A DNA stretch of 64,000 nt. Source: Austwickia chelonae NBRC 105200 (GTDB taxonomy: Bacteria; Actinomycetota; Actinomycetes; Actinomycetales; Dermatophilaceae). Position 1 is the stretch's first letter. The number at the start of each line of letters is the position of its first letter. The stretch is from NCBI RefSeq assembly GCF_000298175.1, contig NZ_BAGZ01000003.1, forward strand, positions 1 to 64,000. The letters run 5' to 3'. Below, in pieces: positions 8,787 to 19,298 of the stretch. The translations under genes and the position numbers were made by a program. Below the pieces are notes generated by a model. That model was not told the origin of the DNA. It was given only the letters and a program-made list of their open reading frames with translations, and did no database searches.

Positions 8787-10070
8787 TCAGGCGATGCGGT
8801 CGATGAGCAGCGCCGGACGTTCCGGTGCACATTCCCCGATGGTCCAGGAGCCCTGCAGAGCGTCCTGGGCGCGGGCGAAACGCTCGGGGGTGTCGGTGTG
8901 GAGGGTGAGCAGCTTCTGCCCTGCGGTGACCCGGTCCCCAGGTTTGGCGTGCATCTCCACGCCGGCTCCGGCCTGGACCGGCTCGCCCTGACGGGCTCGT
9001 CCTGCGCCCAGTCGCCATGCCGCCAATCCGACCGCATAGGCGTCGAGCGAGGTCAGCACTCCGTCCCGGTCCGCAGTGACGATCTCCTGTTCGGCCGCCA
9101 CCGGCAGTGTGGCGTCCGGGTCGCCGCCCTGGGCTCGGATCATCGCCTTCCAGGCGTCCATGGCGCGGCCGTCCTGCAGGGCTTCCGCCGGGTCGACCCC
9201 GGTGATCCCGGCTCCGGCGAGCATCTCCCGGGCCAGAGCCACGGTGAGTTCGACGACGTCGGCAGGTCCACCACCGGCGAGGACCTCGACCGATTCCCGG
9301 ACCTCCATCGCATTTCCGGCGGTCAGTCCCAGGGGGGTGGACATGTCGGTCAGCAGGGCCACCGTGTGCACTCCGGCGTCGGTGCCCAGGTCGACCATGG
9401 TGCGGGCCAGCTCACGCGCCGCGCCGACCTCTTTCATGAAAGCCCCGGAGCCGACCTTCACATCGAGCACCAGCGAGCCGGTGCCCTCGGCGATCTTCTT
9501 GCTCATGATGGAGCTGGCGATCAGCGGAATCGCTTCGACGGTACCGGTGACATCGCGCAGGGCGTAGAGCTTCTTGTCGGCCGGGGCGAGCCCGGATCCG
9601 GCAGCACAGATGACCGCGCCGACCTCGTCGAGCTGACGCAACATGTCCTCGTTGCTGAGTGCGGCCTGCCAGCCGGGGATGGACTCGAGTTTGTCGAGAG
9701 TTCCGCCGGTGTGGCCCAGACCGCGTCCGGACAGCTGCGGGACGGCGACTCCGTAGGCGGCCACCAGCGGCGCCAACGGCAGGGTGATCTTGTCACCGAC
9801 ACCGCCGGTGGAGTGCTTGTCGCTGGTCTTCTTCGACAGTGAGGAGAAGTCCATCCGTTCGCCGGAGGCGATCATGGCCTGGGTCCACCGGGCGATCTCG
9901 TCGCGGTCCATCCCGTTGAGGAAGATCGCCATGGCGAGGGCGGACATCTGTTCGTGGGCGACGACGCCGCGGGTGTAGGCGTCGATCACCCAGTCGATCT
10001 GTTCCGGGGAGAGGCGCTGCCGATCGCGCTTGGCGCGGATGATGTCGACGGCGTCGAAGGCTTCGGTCAT
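8787..10070 (-). CDS. deoA: Thymidine phosphorylase
   Basis: 427 residues from ATG 10070 (AGGA 10 nt upstream); family length is about 430-440. It catalyses phosphorolysis of thymidine/deoxyuridine to the base and deoxyribose-1-phosphate. The signature SGRGLGHTGGTLDKLE (114-129) and the phosphate-binding KHSTGGVGDK are intact. The three-domain pyrimidine nucleoside phosphorylase order is visible, with the C-terminal domain containing GDRVTAGQKLLTLHTDTPER. It is part of a nucleoside salvage neighbourhood with cdd and a BmpA-type importer, but separated from them by the M20 gene on the opposite strand. Confidence 0.96.
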   Translation of the reverse strand: MTEAFDAVDIIRAKRDRQRLSPEQIDWVIDAYTRGVVAHEQMSALAMAIFLNGMDRDEIARWTQAMIASGERMDFSSLSKKTSDKHSTGGVGDKITLPLAPLVAAYGVAVPQLSGRGLGHTGGTLDKLESIPGWQAALSNEDMLRQLDEVGAVICAAGSGLAPADKKLYALRDVTGTVEAIPLIASSIMSKKIAEGTGSLVLDVKVGSGAFMKEVGAARELARTMVDLGTDAGVHTVALLTDMSTPLGLTAGNAMEVRESVEVLAGGGPADVVELTVALAREMLAGAGITGVDPAEALQDGRAMDAWKAMIRAQGGDPDATLPVAAEQEIVTADRDGVLTSLDAYAVGLAAWRLGAGRARQGEPVQAGAGVEMHAKPGDRVTAGQKLLTLHTDTPERFARAQDALQGSWTIGECAPERPALLIDRIA

Positions 10071-10252
10071 GCCCCGATCCTGCCTCATCCTTGCCGCCAC
10101 CTGCGAGAGCACAGAGTCCTTCGGCCCGATCCCCTTGCCCGGCAACACTTTCGGACGGCGCCTCGATCCTGGCAGCGCGGATCGAACCGAGTGCGCCCCC
10201 GGGCCGGTAGCGTGTGCGGAGTCGGGGTCCGTCGTCCGGGGAGGCTGCCATC

Positions 10253-11422
10253 GTGTCCGTTCCACGCCATCACACCGTCGACTGGGCGATGCGTCTGATC
10301 TCGTTGGACACCACCAGTCGGGACCCGAATCTTCCCTTGATCGACGTCGTCCGGGAAGAACTCGCCGAGCACGGGGTCACCAGCCATGTCCGTCCCGGCC
10401 CCCAGGAGGGCAAGGCCAATCTGATCGCGACGATCCCGGCGGCGGACGGGTCGACCGAGGGTGGCGTGGTCCTGTCCGGGCATACCGACGTGGTGCCGGT
10501 GGACGGACAGCGATGGACCAGTGCCCCCTTCACCCCGCAGGTCCGCGAAGGCCGTCTGTACGGCCGCGGGTCGGCAGACATGAAGGGTTTCCTGGCCTGC
10601 GTGCTCTCCGCCGTCCCGGACATGCAGAAGGCCTCCTTGCGTGAGCCGATCCATCTGGCCTTCAGCTACGACGAGGAGGTCGGCTGCCTGGGCGGCGACC
10701 AGATCGTGAAGGACCTGGCCGATCTCGGATTGACCCCGCGGGTCGCGATCATCGGCGAGCCGACCATGATGCGAGCCGTCCTCGGGCACAAGTCGGTGAA
10801 CCTGGTGGAGATGGAATTCCACGGCCATGCCTGCCACAGTTCGTTGAAACCGCACGGTCTGAACGCGATCGAGCATGCGGCCGTGGTCATCCGACGGATC
10901 AGCGAGTTGGGCGGGCATTTCGCCACGGAAGGTCCCACCGACGAGGCCTACGAGATCGCGCACACCACCATCGGGGTGAACACCGTCCGAGGAGGCATCG
11001 CCTCGAACACGGTCGCCGACCGTTGCCTGATCCAGGCCGATTTCCGGACGATCGCCGCCGAGGACCCACGCGCCGTCGTGGAGACCCTGCGGGCCTTCGC
11101 CGAGGAGGAATCCGCCGTCATGCGCGCCCGCCACCCCTCCGGCCGGGTCGACTTCACGGTGGTCTCGATGGTGCCGGGGCTGGAGACCTCTCCGCAGGGC
11201 GCGGCCGCCGACCTGATCGGACGCCTCGGCAGACCGTTGGCGCAGGAGAAGGTCACCTATGGCACGGAAGCAGGACAGTTCTCCGAAGCCGGGATCGACG
11301 CGGTCGTCTGCGGCCCCGGCGATATCGCCCAGGCGCACGGCACGGACGAATACGTGGAGCTGGCTCAGCTGGCGATGTGCGAGGAGATGCTCGACGCATT
11401 GGTCGCCGAACTGTCTGGCTAG
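10253..11422 (+). CDS. M20 metallopeptidase, ArgE/acetylornithine deacetylase-like
   Basis: 389 residues from GTG 10253, preceded by GGGGAGG. A di-zinc hydrolase of the M20 family. Metal and catalytic residues are present: H77 and D79 (GHTDVVPVD), D109 (SADMKG), E141/E142 (YDEEVG), a Glu in GEPTM, and a distal His in AQAHGTDEYVE. CGPGDIAQAH near the end is typical of the ArgE branch. The context is nucleoside salvage, not arginine genes, so the true acyl-amino-acid substrate is uncertain. Divergent from deoA across 182 bp. Confidence 0.85.
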   Translation: MSVPRHHTVDWAMRLISLDTTSRDPNLPLIDVVREELAEHGVTSHVRPGPQEGKANLIATIPAADGSTEGGVVLSGHTDVVPVDGQRWTSAPFTPQVREGRLYGRGSADMKGFLACVLSAVPDMQKASLREPIHLAFSYDEEVGCLGGDQIVKDLADLGLTPRVAIIGEPTMMRAVLGHKSVNLVEMEFHGHACHSSLKPHGLNAIEHAAVVIRRISELGGHFATEGPTDEAYEIAHTTIGVNTVRGGIASNTVADRCLIQADFRTIAAEDPRAVVETLRAFAEEESAVMRARHPSGRVDFTVVSMVPGLETSPQGAAADLIGRLGRPLAQEKVTYGTEAGQFSEAGIDAVVCGPGDIAQAHGTDEYVELAQLAMCEEMLDALVAELSG

Positions 11423-11452
11423 TCCTCGACCCAGGCTGTCCTGGCCGAGGCC

Positions 11453-11490
11453 GGAGGCCGACACCCCGTGGGACGTGGGTGCCGGCCTCC
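11453..11490. terminator. Convergent hairpin between M20 gene and cdd
   Basis: A 14-bp stem with one A-C mismatch (11453-11466 with 11477-11490, arm GGAGGCCGACACCC). It sits between two convergent stops, so it could serve both strands. A smaller GACCGGG/CCCGGTC hairpin follows at 11494-11512. No T tract. Confidence 0.55.
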
Positions 11491-11510
11491 GCAGACCGGG
11501 TCCTGCCCGG

Positions 11511-11939
11511 TCAAGCCTTCGTGACCAGTTCGATGTCTGCCGGGCCGAAGGCCTGGGGAAGGATGTCCTTCAGCGTCAGCAGACCTTCCGGGGTCTGGAT
11601 CCGGCAGTCGGGTCCCCCGAATTCGTAGAGCACCTGACGGCACCGGCCGCAGGGCATGAGAGTCATCTCGCGGCCGTCGACACACCACACCGCGACGAGC
11701 CGCCCACCACCGGTCTTGGCCAGCTCGGAGGCCAGCCCGCACTCGGCGCAGAGCCCCACCCCGTACGAAGCGTTCTCCACATTGCATCCGGAGACGATCC
11801 GACCGTCGTCCACCAGTGCAGCGACTCCCACCGGAAAGTTGGAGTACGGGGCGTAGGCCTGCTTCATCACGGCTACCGCCTCGGCGTGCAGTGCTTCCCA
11901 GTCGATCGTGTCGTCGACCACACCTGCTTCATCGTTCAT
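11511..11939 (-). CDS. cdd: Cytidine deaminase
   Basis: 142 residues, the usual length of the small zinc cytidine deaminase. Zinc ligands C64 (CAE, with catalytic E66) and C97/C100 (PCGRC) are present, as is substrate-binding NVENASYG. It converts (deoxy)cytidine to (deoxy)uridine, feeding deoA-type phosphorolysis. It is the last gene of the BmpA importer operon: its ATG overlaps the permease stop by 1 nt (TGATG), so uptake and salvage are coupled. Confidence 0.96.
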   Translation of the reverse strand: MNDEAGVVDDTIDWEALHAEAVAVMKQAYAPYSNFPVGVAALVDDGRIVSGCNVENASYGVGLCAECGLASELAKTGGGRLVAVWCVDGREMTLMPCGRCRQVLYEFGGPDCRIQTPEGLLTLKDILPQAFGPADIELVTKA

Positions 11940-13381
11940 CAGTGCGTCTCACCCTTGCGATATATCAACCCGTCGGCTGCGGGCATACGGAGATTCTGGC
12001 TGGCCAGGGCCAGTACCAGAAGCGTAGCCACATAGGGGGCGGCCCCTGTCAGCTGGCTGGGCACCGACTCCGAGGAGGCATACCAGCAGGTCACCAGCAG
12101 CCCGAAAGCTGCCATGGCCAACGCTCCGGGAAAACCTGCGGGCAGGTGGAGCATCTCCCGCCGGGTGAGGAAGGCCACGATCGTGGATCCGAGGAGGAGT
12201 GCGGCACCGGAGAATCCGATGAACAGACGGACCGCGGTGGGCGCGGAGTCGCTAGCGGCGTACCATCCGAGCGCGAGCGCCGACGTGGCGAGGAGGGCCG
12301 GGAGGACTTCCGCCTGCCGCCCGCGGCGACGACGCAGCAGGGCTGCTGTCCCCAGCGCCACCAGAGCGACCCCCGCGGCGAGCAGGACACCGTGGATGGC
12401 ATTGCCCCGCAACTGGATCGCATCGAAATAGCCGAACATCAGCGCGCCGGAGGCCAACGAGCCGGGCCGCCAGTTACCGAAGATGAGCGCGGCCAGGCCG
12501 ATATATCCACGGCCACCGGTCTGTCCGTCACGGAACATATTGGCTGCCACCAGGGTCAGATAGGACCCGGCGAGGCCGGCCAGCGCACCGGAGATGAGCA
12601 CACCGGCGTACTTGTACCGGTAGACGTCGACGCCGAGCGTCTCGGCGGCTGCCGGTGATTCACCGCACGAGCGCAGACGCAGGCCGAAGGGGGTCTGCCA
12701 GAGCACCCACCAGCTGGCCACGACCAGACCGATCGCGATGACGGTCACCATCGACAGATCGGTGACCAGCCCGGCCAGTAGCCCTGCGATGTCGGAGACC
12801 AGGAAGAGGTGGGTGCCCTCAAGCGAGCGCAACCCGTCGGACAGGCCGGGGACGGTGATCTTCGGCAGTTCCGGAAGCTGCGGGGACTGTACGCCCTGCA
12901 GTTGAGGCCAGGTCCGGGCAGCCAGGTATTTCGCCGCTCCCGGTCCGATCAGGTTGAGCGCGACACCGGAGACGACGTGGTCGACACCGAAGTAGACGGT
13001 GGCCACGGCGTGCACTGCGCCGCCGACCAGACCCATCAGGATGCCGCCGATCAGCCCGGCCCAGGGCCCCCAGCTCAGGGCGAAGGCGGCCGAGCCCCAG
13101 CAGCCGAGGATCATCATGCCTTCCAGGCCGATGTTCACGACGCCGGCCCGTTCGCTCCACAGCCCTCCCAGACCGGCCAGACCGATCGGGACGGCCAGGC
13201 CGATGGCTGCGGCCACCGCGCCCGAGGATGCGATGTCGTTCTCCCCGGTGGCCACCCGCAGGACGGACAGTCCGATCAGTGCTCCCAGGACGGTCAATGC
13301 GATACGTAAGGGTGTCCAGTGGCGTCGACGCTGTGGAGTATCCGCCACGACGTGGGTGTCGAGCTGAAGTCCCATGCTCAT
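11939..13381 (-). CDS. Nucleoside ABC transporter permease (second)
   Basis: 480 residues; about ten or more hydrophobic segments. AIGLAVPIGLAGLGGLWSER and NIGLEGMMILG are the branched-chain/BmpA-type permease motifs. The C-terminal third has extra membrane helices (about residues 340-470), making it longer than the usual 300-420. The start ATGA overlaps the previous permease stop. With the other permease it forms the heteromeric channel for the BmpA-like binding protein. Nucleoside substrate is inferred from family and from the fused cdd context. Confidence 0.92.
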   Translation of the reverse strand: MSMGLQLDTHVVADTPQRRRHWTPLRIALTVLGALIGLSVLRVATGENDIASSGAVAAAIGLAVPIGLAGLGGLWSERAGVVNIGLEGMMILGCWGSAAFALSWGPWAGLIGGILMGLVGGAVHAVATVYFGVDHVVSGVALNLIGPGAAKYLAARTWPQLQGVQSPQLPELPKITVPGLSDGLRSLEGTHLFLVSDIAGLLAGLVTDLSMVTVIAIGLVVASWWVLWQTPFGLRLRSCGESPAAAETLGVDVYRYKYAGVLISGALAGLAGSYLTLVAANMFRDGQTGGRGYIGLAALIFGNWRPGSLASGALMFGYFDAIQLRGNAIHGVLLAAGVALVALGTAALLRRRRGRQAEVLPALLATSALALGWYAASDSAPTAVRLFIGFSGAALLLGSTIVAFLTRREMLHLPAGFPGALAMAAFGLLVTCWYASSESVPSQLTGAAPYVATLLVLALASQNLRMPAADGLIYRKGETH

Positions 13382-14555
13382 GAGTGGTCCCTTTCCGTGG
13401 TGGCGGACCCGGCGGTGGCATCGGCGGGGGTGCGGGCGTCGGAGGCCCGGTCGTCCGCAGAGGTGGGCCGGCTGTCGCCGGCACGTTCACCGGCGGCGAG
13501 CCGTCTGGCCACGGAGGCCTGTTCGAGTCTCGCCTCGACGCGTCGGACCACTTCGTAGGCGATGACGACGGCGAGCACGATGATGCCCTGGATGATGGAG
13601 ACGATCTCCGGGGAGACGGGGATGAGCTGCAGCGGGCCCGACTGTTGGTTGAGATAGGCCCACAGCAGCGCTCCGAAGGCGATCCCGATGGGGTGGTTGC
13701 GTCCGAGTAGGGCCACGCCGATCCCGGCGAAACCGAGTCCGGCCTGGAAGGTGCCGCCGTAGGCGTGGTCCTGGCCGAAGAGCAGCGGCATCCCGACGAG
13801 ACCGCCGACCGCGCCGGAGATCACCATCGTGATCAGCACCATCTTCTTGGCGTCGACTCCGCTGGCGACGGCGGCGCTCTCGCTGCGGCCGGCCGCTCTC
13901 AGGTCGTAGCCGAACCGGGTGTGGGCGAGCACGAACCAGTACAGGAATCCGACCAGTACGGACAGGAAGACGAGGGTGTAGACCGTGTTCCGTGCCCCGG
14001 GGACGAGCGCTAGGCCGGTCAACCAGGACGATTTGGGGATCTCGGAGGTCCGGGTGACATCGGTCTGACCGGACGGCGCGACGATGCCGAGCAGGTAGGC
14101 GACCAGTCCGGTGGCGATGGCGTTGAGCATGATCGTGGAGATCACCTCGGAGACCCCGCGCCGCACTTTCAGCCAGCCTGCGATCCCGGCCCACATCCCC
14201 CCGGCGAGCATGGCCACGACGATGCCGAGCACGACATTGGCCGGGCCTCCGACGAAGCCTTGGCCGCAGACGACGGCGGCGGCGAAGACGGCGACCCGGT
14301 ACTGCCCTTCGACACCGATGTTGAACAGGTTCATCCGGAACCCGATGGCGACGGCGATCGCCGAGATGTAGAGGATGATCGCCTCGTTGAGGATGTTCAC
14401 CGTGACCCGGGGCAGAGGCGCTTTGAGCAGCTGCTGCCAGACCGCGCCCACCGGGTCGCCGGCGGCGAAGAGCACCACGGTGGTGACCGCGAAGGCGACG
14501 AGCAGCGCGAGTAACGGTGCGGCCAGACTGAAACCGATTCTGCGCAGGTCGATCT

Positions 14556-14559
<4 letters not shown>
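13378..14559 (-). CDS. Nucleoside ABC transporter permease (first)
   Basis: 393 residues from ATG 14559; an apparent longer frame upstream is the antisense of the ATPase gene. Eight or more hydrophobic segments, with MNLFNIGVEGQYRVAVFAAA, the hallmark of BmpA-type permeases (compare NIGLEGMMILG in the partner). The C-terminal about 50 residues are charged and Ala/Thr-rich. ATGA overlaps at both ends place it strictly inside the operon between the ATPase and the second permease. Confidence 0.93.
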
Positions 14560-16181
<1,622 letters not shown>

Positions 16182-16228
16182 GGAACTTCCCGATGGTAGG
16201 TGAGGGACGGGGCGTGGGGGGCGTGCTG

Positions 16229-16262
16229 CGGCCCGGGCCGTGCGCTGGGCAGGCCCGGGCCG
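16229..16262 (-). promoter_or_regulatory. Intra-operon hairpin after the binding-protein gene
   Basis: A perfect 11-bp stem (CGGCCCGGGCC at 16229-16239 with 16252-16262), 14 nt past the BmpA-like stop. No T tract. Such hairpins between a binding-protein gene and its ABC subunits often stabilise the upstream mRNA or partly terminate, giving more binding protein; that role is inferred. Confidence 0.5.
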
Positions 16263-16276
16263 ATCGCGTCGAGCGA

Positions 16277-17317
16277 TCAGTTGGTGGAGGGGACCTTCAC
16301 CTTGCCGTCGATGATTTCTTGCTTGGCCTTGTCGATCTCGGCCTTGATGTCGTCGATCTTGCCGCCGGTGGTCGACAGGGAGACGCCCTTGCTCTTCAGG
16401 TCGAAGCTGTGTGCCCCGTTCTTGAAGGCGCCGTCCTTGACCGACTTGAGGAAGTCGTAGACGCCGACGTCAACGTTCTTCACCATCGAGGTGATGATGA
16501 TGTCCTGGACGTCCGGGGCCGCGGTCTTGGCCTGGTCGGAGTCGACTCCGATGGCCATGGCCTTCTTGGCCTTGACGGCGGTGAAGACGCCTGGTCCGGA
16601 GCCGCCGGCGGCGTGGTAGATGACGTCGGCACCGGCGGAGAGCATGCCTTCTGCCGCCGTCTTGCCCTTGGCGGGGTCGGAGAAACCGGAGTAGTCGGGG
16701 GCCTGGGTCAGGTACTTGCTCTGGATCTTGATGTCGGGCTTGACCGACTTCGCTCCGGCGGTGTAGCCGGCTTCGAACTTCTTGATGAGGTCGGTCTGCA
16801 CACCACCGACGAAGCCGATGTTGCCGGACTTGGACTTCTTGGCCGCCGCGACACCGGCCAGGTAGGAGCCTTCGTGTTCGGCGAAGACGATGTTCGCGAT
16901 ATTGGGCCCTTGGGCGTCGGAGGAGTCGACGATGGCGAACTTCGCGTTGGGGTTGTCCTTGGCGACCTTGTCGACTGCACCCTTGTAGGCGAAGCCAACG
17001 GCCACGATGGTGGTGTAGCCGGAGTCGATCAACTGCTGCAGTCGGTTCTCACGGCTGGACTCCGATTCACCGGGGGTGGCCGTGGAATCCTTGACCTCAC
17101 CACCGAATTCGGCTTTCGCCTTATCCGTTCCGCGAGCTGCCGAGTCATTGAAGGACTGGTCTCCGCGTCCGCCCACATCGAAAGCCAGGGCAACTTTCAG
17201 GCCTTTTCCGTCGGTTTTCTTCTCGCCCGAACCGGATTTGGAATCCGCTCCTCCACAGCCGGCCAGTACCAGGCTGGCCGCGGCCAGAACCGCGACGGCA
17301 GCAGTCGTATGACGCAT
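16277..17317 (-). CDS. BmpA/Med-family nucleoside-binding lipoprotein
   Basis: 346 residues. Lipoprotein signal MRHTTAAVAVLAAASLVLAG then Cys (lipobox LAGC, Cys about 21), then a Gly/Ser/Lys linker. The BMP domain has DVGGRGDQSFNDSAARG and GTDKAKAEFGGEV motifs of the PnrA/BmpA family, which binds purine or other nucleosides. RBS AAGGAGG 7 nt before ATG 17317 is the strongest in the operon. It is the first gene; ATPase, two permeases and cdd follow. Confidence 0.95.
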   Translation of the reverse strand: MRHTTAAVAVLAAASLVLAGCGGADSKSGSGEKKTDGKGLKVALAFDVGGRGDQSFNDSAARGTDKAKAEFGGEVKDSTATPGESESSRENRLQQLIDSGYTTIVAVGFAYKGAVDKVAKDNPNAKFAIVDSSDAQGPNIANIVFAEHEGSYLAGVAAAKKSKSGNIGFVGGVQTDLIKKFEAGYTAGAKSVKPDIKIQSKYLTQAPDYSGFSDPAKGKTAAEGMLSAGADVIYHAAGGSGPGVFTAVKAKKAMAIGVDSDQAKTAAPDVQDIIITSMVKNVDVGVYDFLKSVKDGAFKNGAHSFDLKSKGVSLSTTGGKIDDIKAEIDKAKQEIIDGKVKVPSTN

Positions 17318-17670
17318 TCAAGGGCCTCCTTGCAGTGTGGCGGCCGGAGAACCCGGCTCAAGGCCCGATGGTAGCCCTGTACGGCGCAGGCTGACCAGCA
17401 ACTTCGAGAAGCTCGACACGAAAGTGTGATGCATTTCCGCGTCTTCGTTCCAAAAATGTTCCCAGTAAAGGTTTTTCCTATCGGATACCCGAGGAGAAGG
17501 GGCATTTGACAGCTCCCCGCATCCCGAATGGTCGGCTCGCTAACCACTCCACATGGCCATCGGCTATTTCTTTTTCCCTCTACGACAACATGATTCAATT
17601 TGAGCTTTTGTCATGACATCAAAAAGGCCTGCCTCGCATACATATGCGAGGCAGGCCGGGACCTAGGTCC
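17318..17670 (-). other. Non-coding stretch upstream of the BmpA operon
   Basis: 353 bases without a supported gene. The left part must hold the BmpA promoter (a weak TACCAT candidate on the minus strand near 17369-17374, with no convincing -35 box). The right part, AT-richer than its surroundings, holds the manC terminator. No riboswitch fold or operator was recognised. Confidence 0.5.
17621..17657 (-). terminator. Rho-independent terminator of manC
   Basis: A perfect 14-bp stem (17626-17639 with 17644-17657, arm GGCCTGCCTCGCAT) with a 4-nt loop, followed on the minus strand by five T (AAAAA at 17621-17625 on plus). It lies 14 nt after the manC stop. The clearest intrinsic terminator in the window. 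Confidence 0.92.
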
Positions 17671-18801
17671 TCAGGTCAGATCAGCACGCCCACTGGCCTT
17701 CAATTCGTCCACGAGACGCTTGACATCCTGAGCCCGGTCGCGAGTGGTCACCAACAGGGCGTCAGGGGTGTCCACCACCACGATGTCCTCCACCCCGATG
17801 ACCGAGACCAGACGTCCACTGCCCGGACTCACGATCCCGGTGGCTTCCTGAGCCAGCACCCGGTCGGCATCCCCCAGGACGTGCAGCCCCACAGGAAGCT
17901 CACCCTCCTGCGGAGGCAACAGTTCGGCCAGGGAATCGAAATCGCCCACGTCGTCCCAGGGGAAGTCGGTCTCGACCACAGCCACCCGGCCGGCATCCGC
18001 CGCCGGCTCCGCGACGGCATGGTCGATCGAGATCTTGGTCAAGGACGGCCAGATCTCCGCCAACCGCCCGGGCTCCGCCGCGATCGCCCGCAACCCCTGC
18101 GAGAGCTCGGGCTGATAGGTCGCCAACAGGTCGAGGAGCACCCGCGCCTTGACCACGAACATCCCGGCATTCCACCGGTGGTCACCGCTCTCGATATAAC
18201 TGTGCGCCGTCGGTGCATCCGGCTTCTCGACGAAACGGTCCACCGCGTGGCCGTGCGGCGCACCTTCCACGCCCAGCGGACCGCCGACCTTGATGTATCC
18301 GAAACCGGTCGCCGGGAAGGTCGGTCGGATGCCCAGGGTGACGAGCAGCCCCGTCCTGGCCAGGACCACCGCCTCGCCCACGCATCGCCGGAAGGACTCC
18401 TCGTCCCCCACCACGTGATCCGCTGCGAAGGAACCGATCACCGCCTCGGGGTCACGACGCTCGACGACTGCGGCCGCCAGACCGATCGCCGCCATCGAGT
18501 CCCGCGGGAGCGGTTCGGCCAGCAGACCCTGGGCATCGAGCTCGGGGAGCTGTGCGCGAACCGCCTCCTCATGGCTCGTCCCGGTGACCACCACCAGACG
18601 CTCCCCGGAAAGGGGGCGCAACCGGTCCGCAGTGGCCTGCAGGAGCGATCGCCCCGAGCTGGTGAGATCGTGGAGGAACTTCGGACGGGCAGCCCGCGAG
18701 AGCGGCCACAACCGGGTACCGGCACCCCCCGCCGGGATCACCGACCAGAAGTCGTCGGTCGGAGGGATCGGTCCTGTGGAGGGAGACACATTGTCGGCCA
18801 T
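17671..18801 (-). CDS. manC: Mannose-1-phosphate guanylyltransferase
   Basis: 376 residues, single nucleotidyltransferase domain without the ManA-type isomerase fusion. The signature VIPAGGAGTRLWPLSR (about 21-36) followed by PKFL is the GTP-binding/catalytic loop; FVEKPD is the sugar-phosphate motif; a left-handed-helix-like C-terminal part follows. It makes GDP-mannose for glycolipids, glycoproteins and polysaccharides, so it may supply the exopolysaccharide locus further along, though it is not adjacent to it. Monocistronic by its terminator and divergent upstream region. Confidence 0.94.
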   Translation of the reverse strand: MADNVSPSTGPIPPTDDFWSVIPAGGAGTRLWPLSRAARPKFLHDLTSSGRSLLQATADRLRPLSGERLVVVTGTSHEEAVRAQLPELDAQGLLAEPLPRDSMAAIGLAAAVVERRDPEAVIGSFAADHVVGDEESFRRCVGEAVVLARTGLLVTLGIRPTFPATGFGYIKVGGPLGVEGAPHGHAVDRFVEKPDAPTAHSYIESGDHRWNAGMFVVKARVLLDLLATYQPELSQGLRAIAAEPGRLAEIWPSLTKISIDHAVAEPAADAGRVAVVETDFPWDDVGDFDSLAELLPPQEGELPVGLHVLGDADRVLAQEATGIVSPGSGRLVSVIGVEDIVVVDTPDALLVTTRDRAQDVKRLVDELKASGRADLT

Positions 18802-19298
18802 GTTCGCAACCTAACCGACCCGGTCCACCGAGCACAGCCCGGAGCCGAGGACGTCGACACGCCGAGTGGAAAACCCCGGCCGCAAAGGACCGCAGGGTTT
18901 CCCGACCGAACCGACAACTCGGCGCTATCGGAATTTTCGAAATAATCGATCAAATATCCGGCCCGGGAGAGGGAAGAAAGCCACCCTTCACCCCTCCGTC
19001 AAGCGATTCAGCACCGTGATTAGCCCTCGACGTCTTTGTCCGCCTAGGCTTCTTGGACGAGCGACTCCGATCCACCGCTCACGTTGTCCTCCACGTGAGC
19101 TGCGGCGACGAAGCCTACGTCCCACTCCGGGGCCAGCACGGTACGGGCGGTATCCGGAACGGAGGAGCTTCCTGGGCGAGGCTCACCGCCATGCTCCTGG
19201 CCTACTATCGACACATGTCGCGACAATGGTCGAGCGTCCAGATGGCATAACCGACAGCTTCGGGGGAAGTCCCCCTCGTCGCATGACCAGGAGATCCT
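18802..19298. other. Divergent intergenic region between manC and the carboxypeptidase gene
   Basis: 497 bases without a gene I can support. It holds an AT-rich patch (about 18930-18960), an 8-bp inverted repeat (GCTCACGT at 19077-19084 with 19093-19100), and a possible -10 TACTAT at 19203-19208 on the plus strand. No recognised operator. Open frames here are short and lack family resemblance. Confidence 0.45.
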
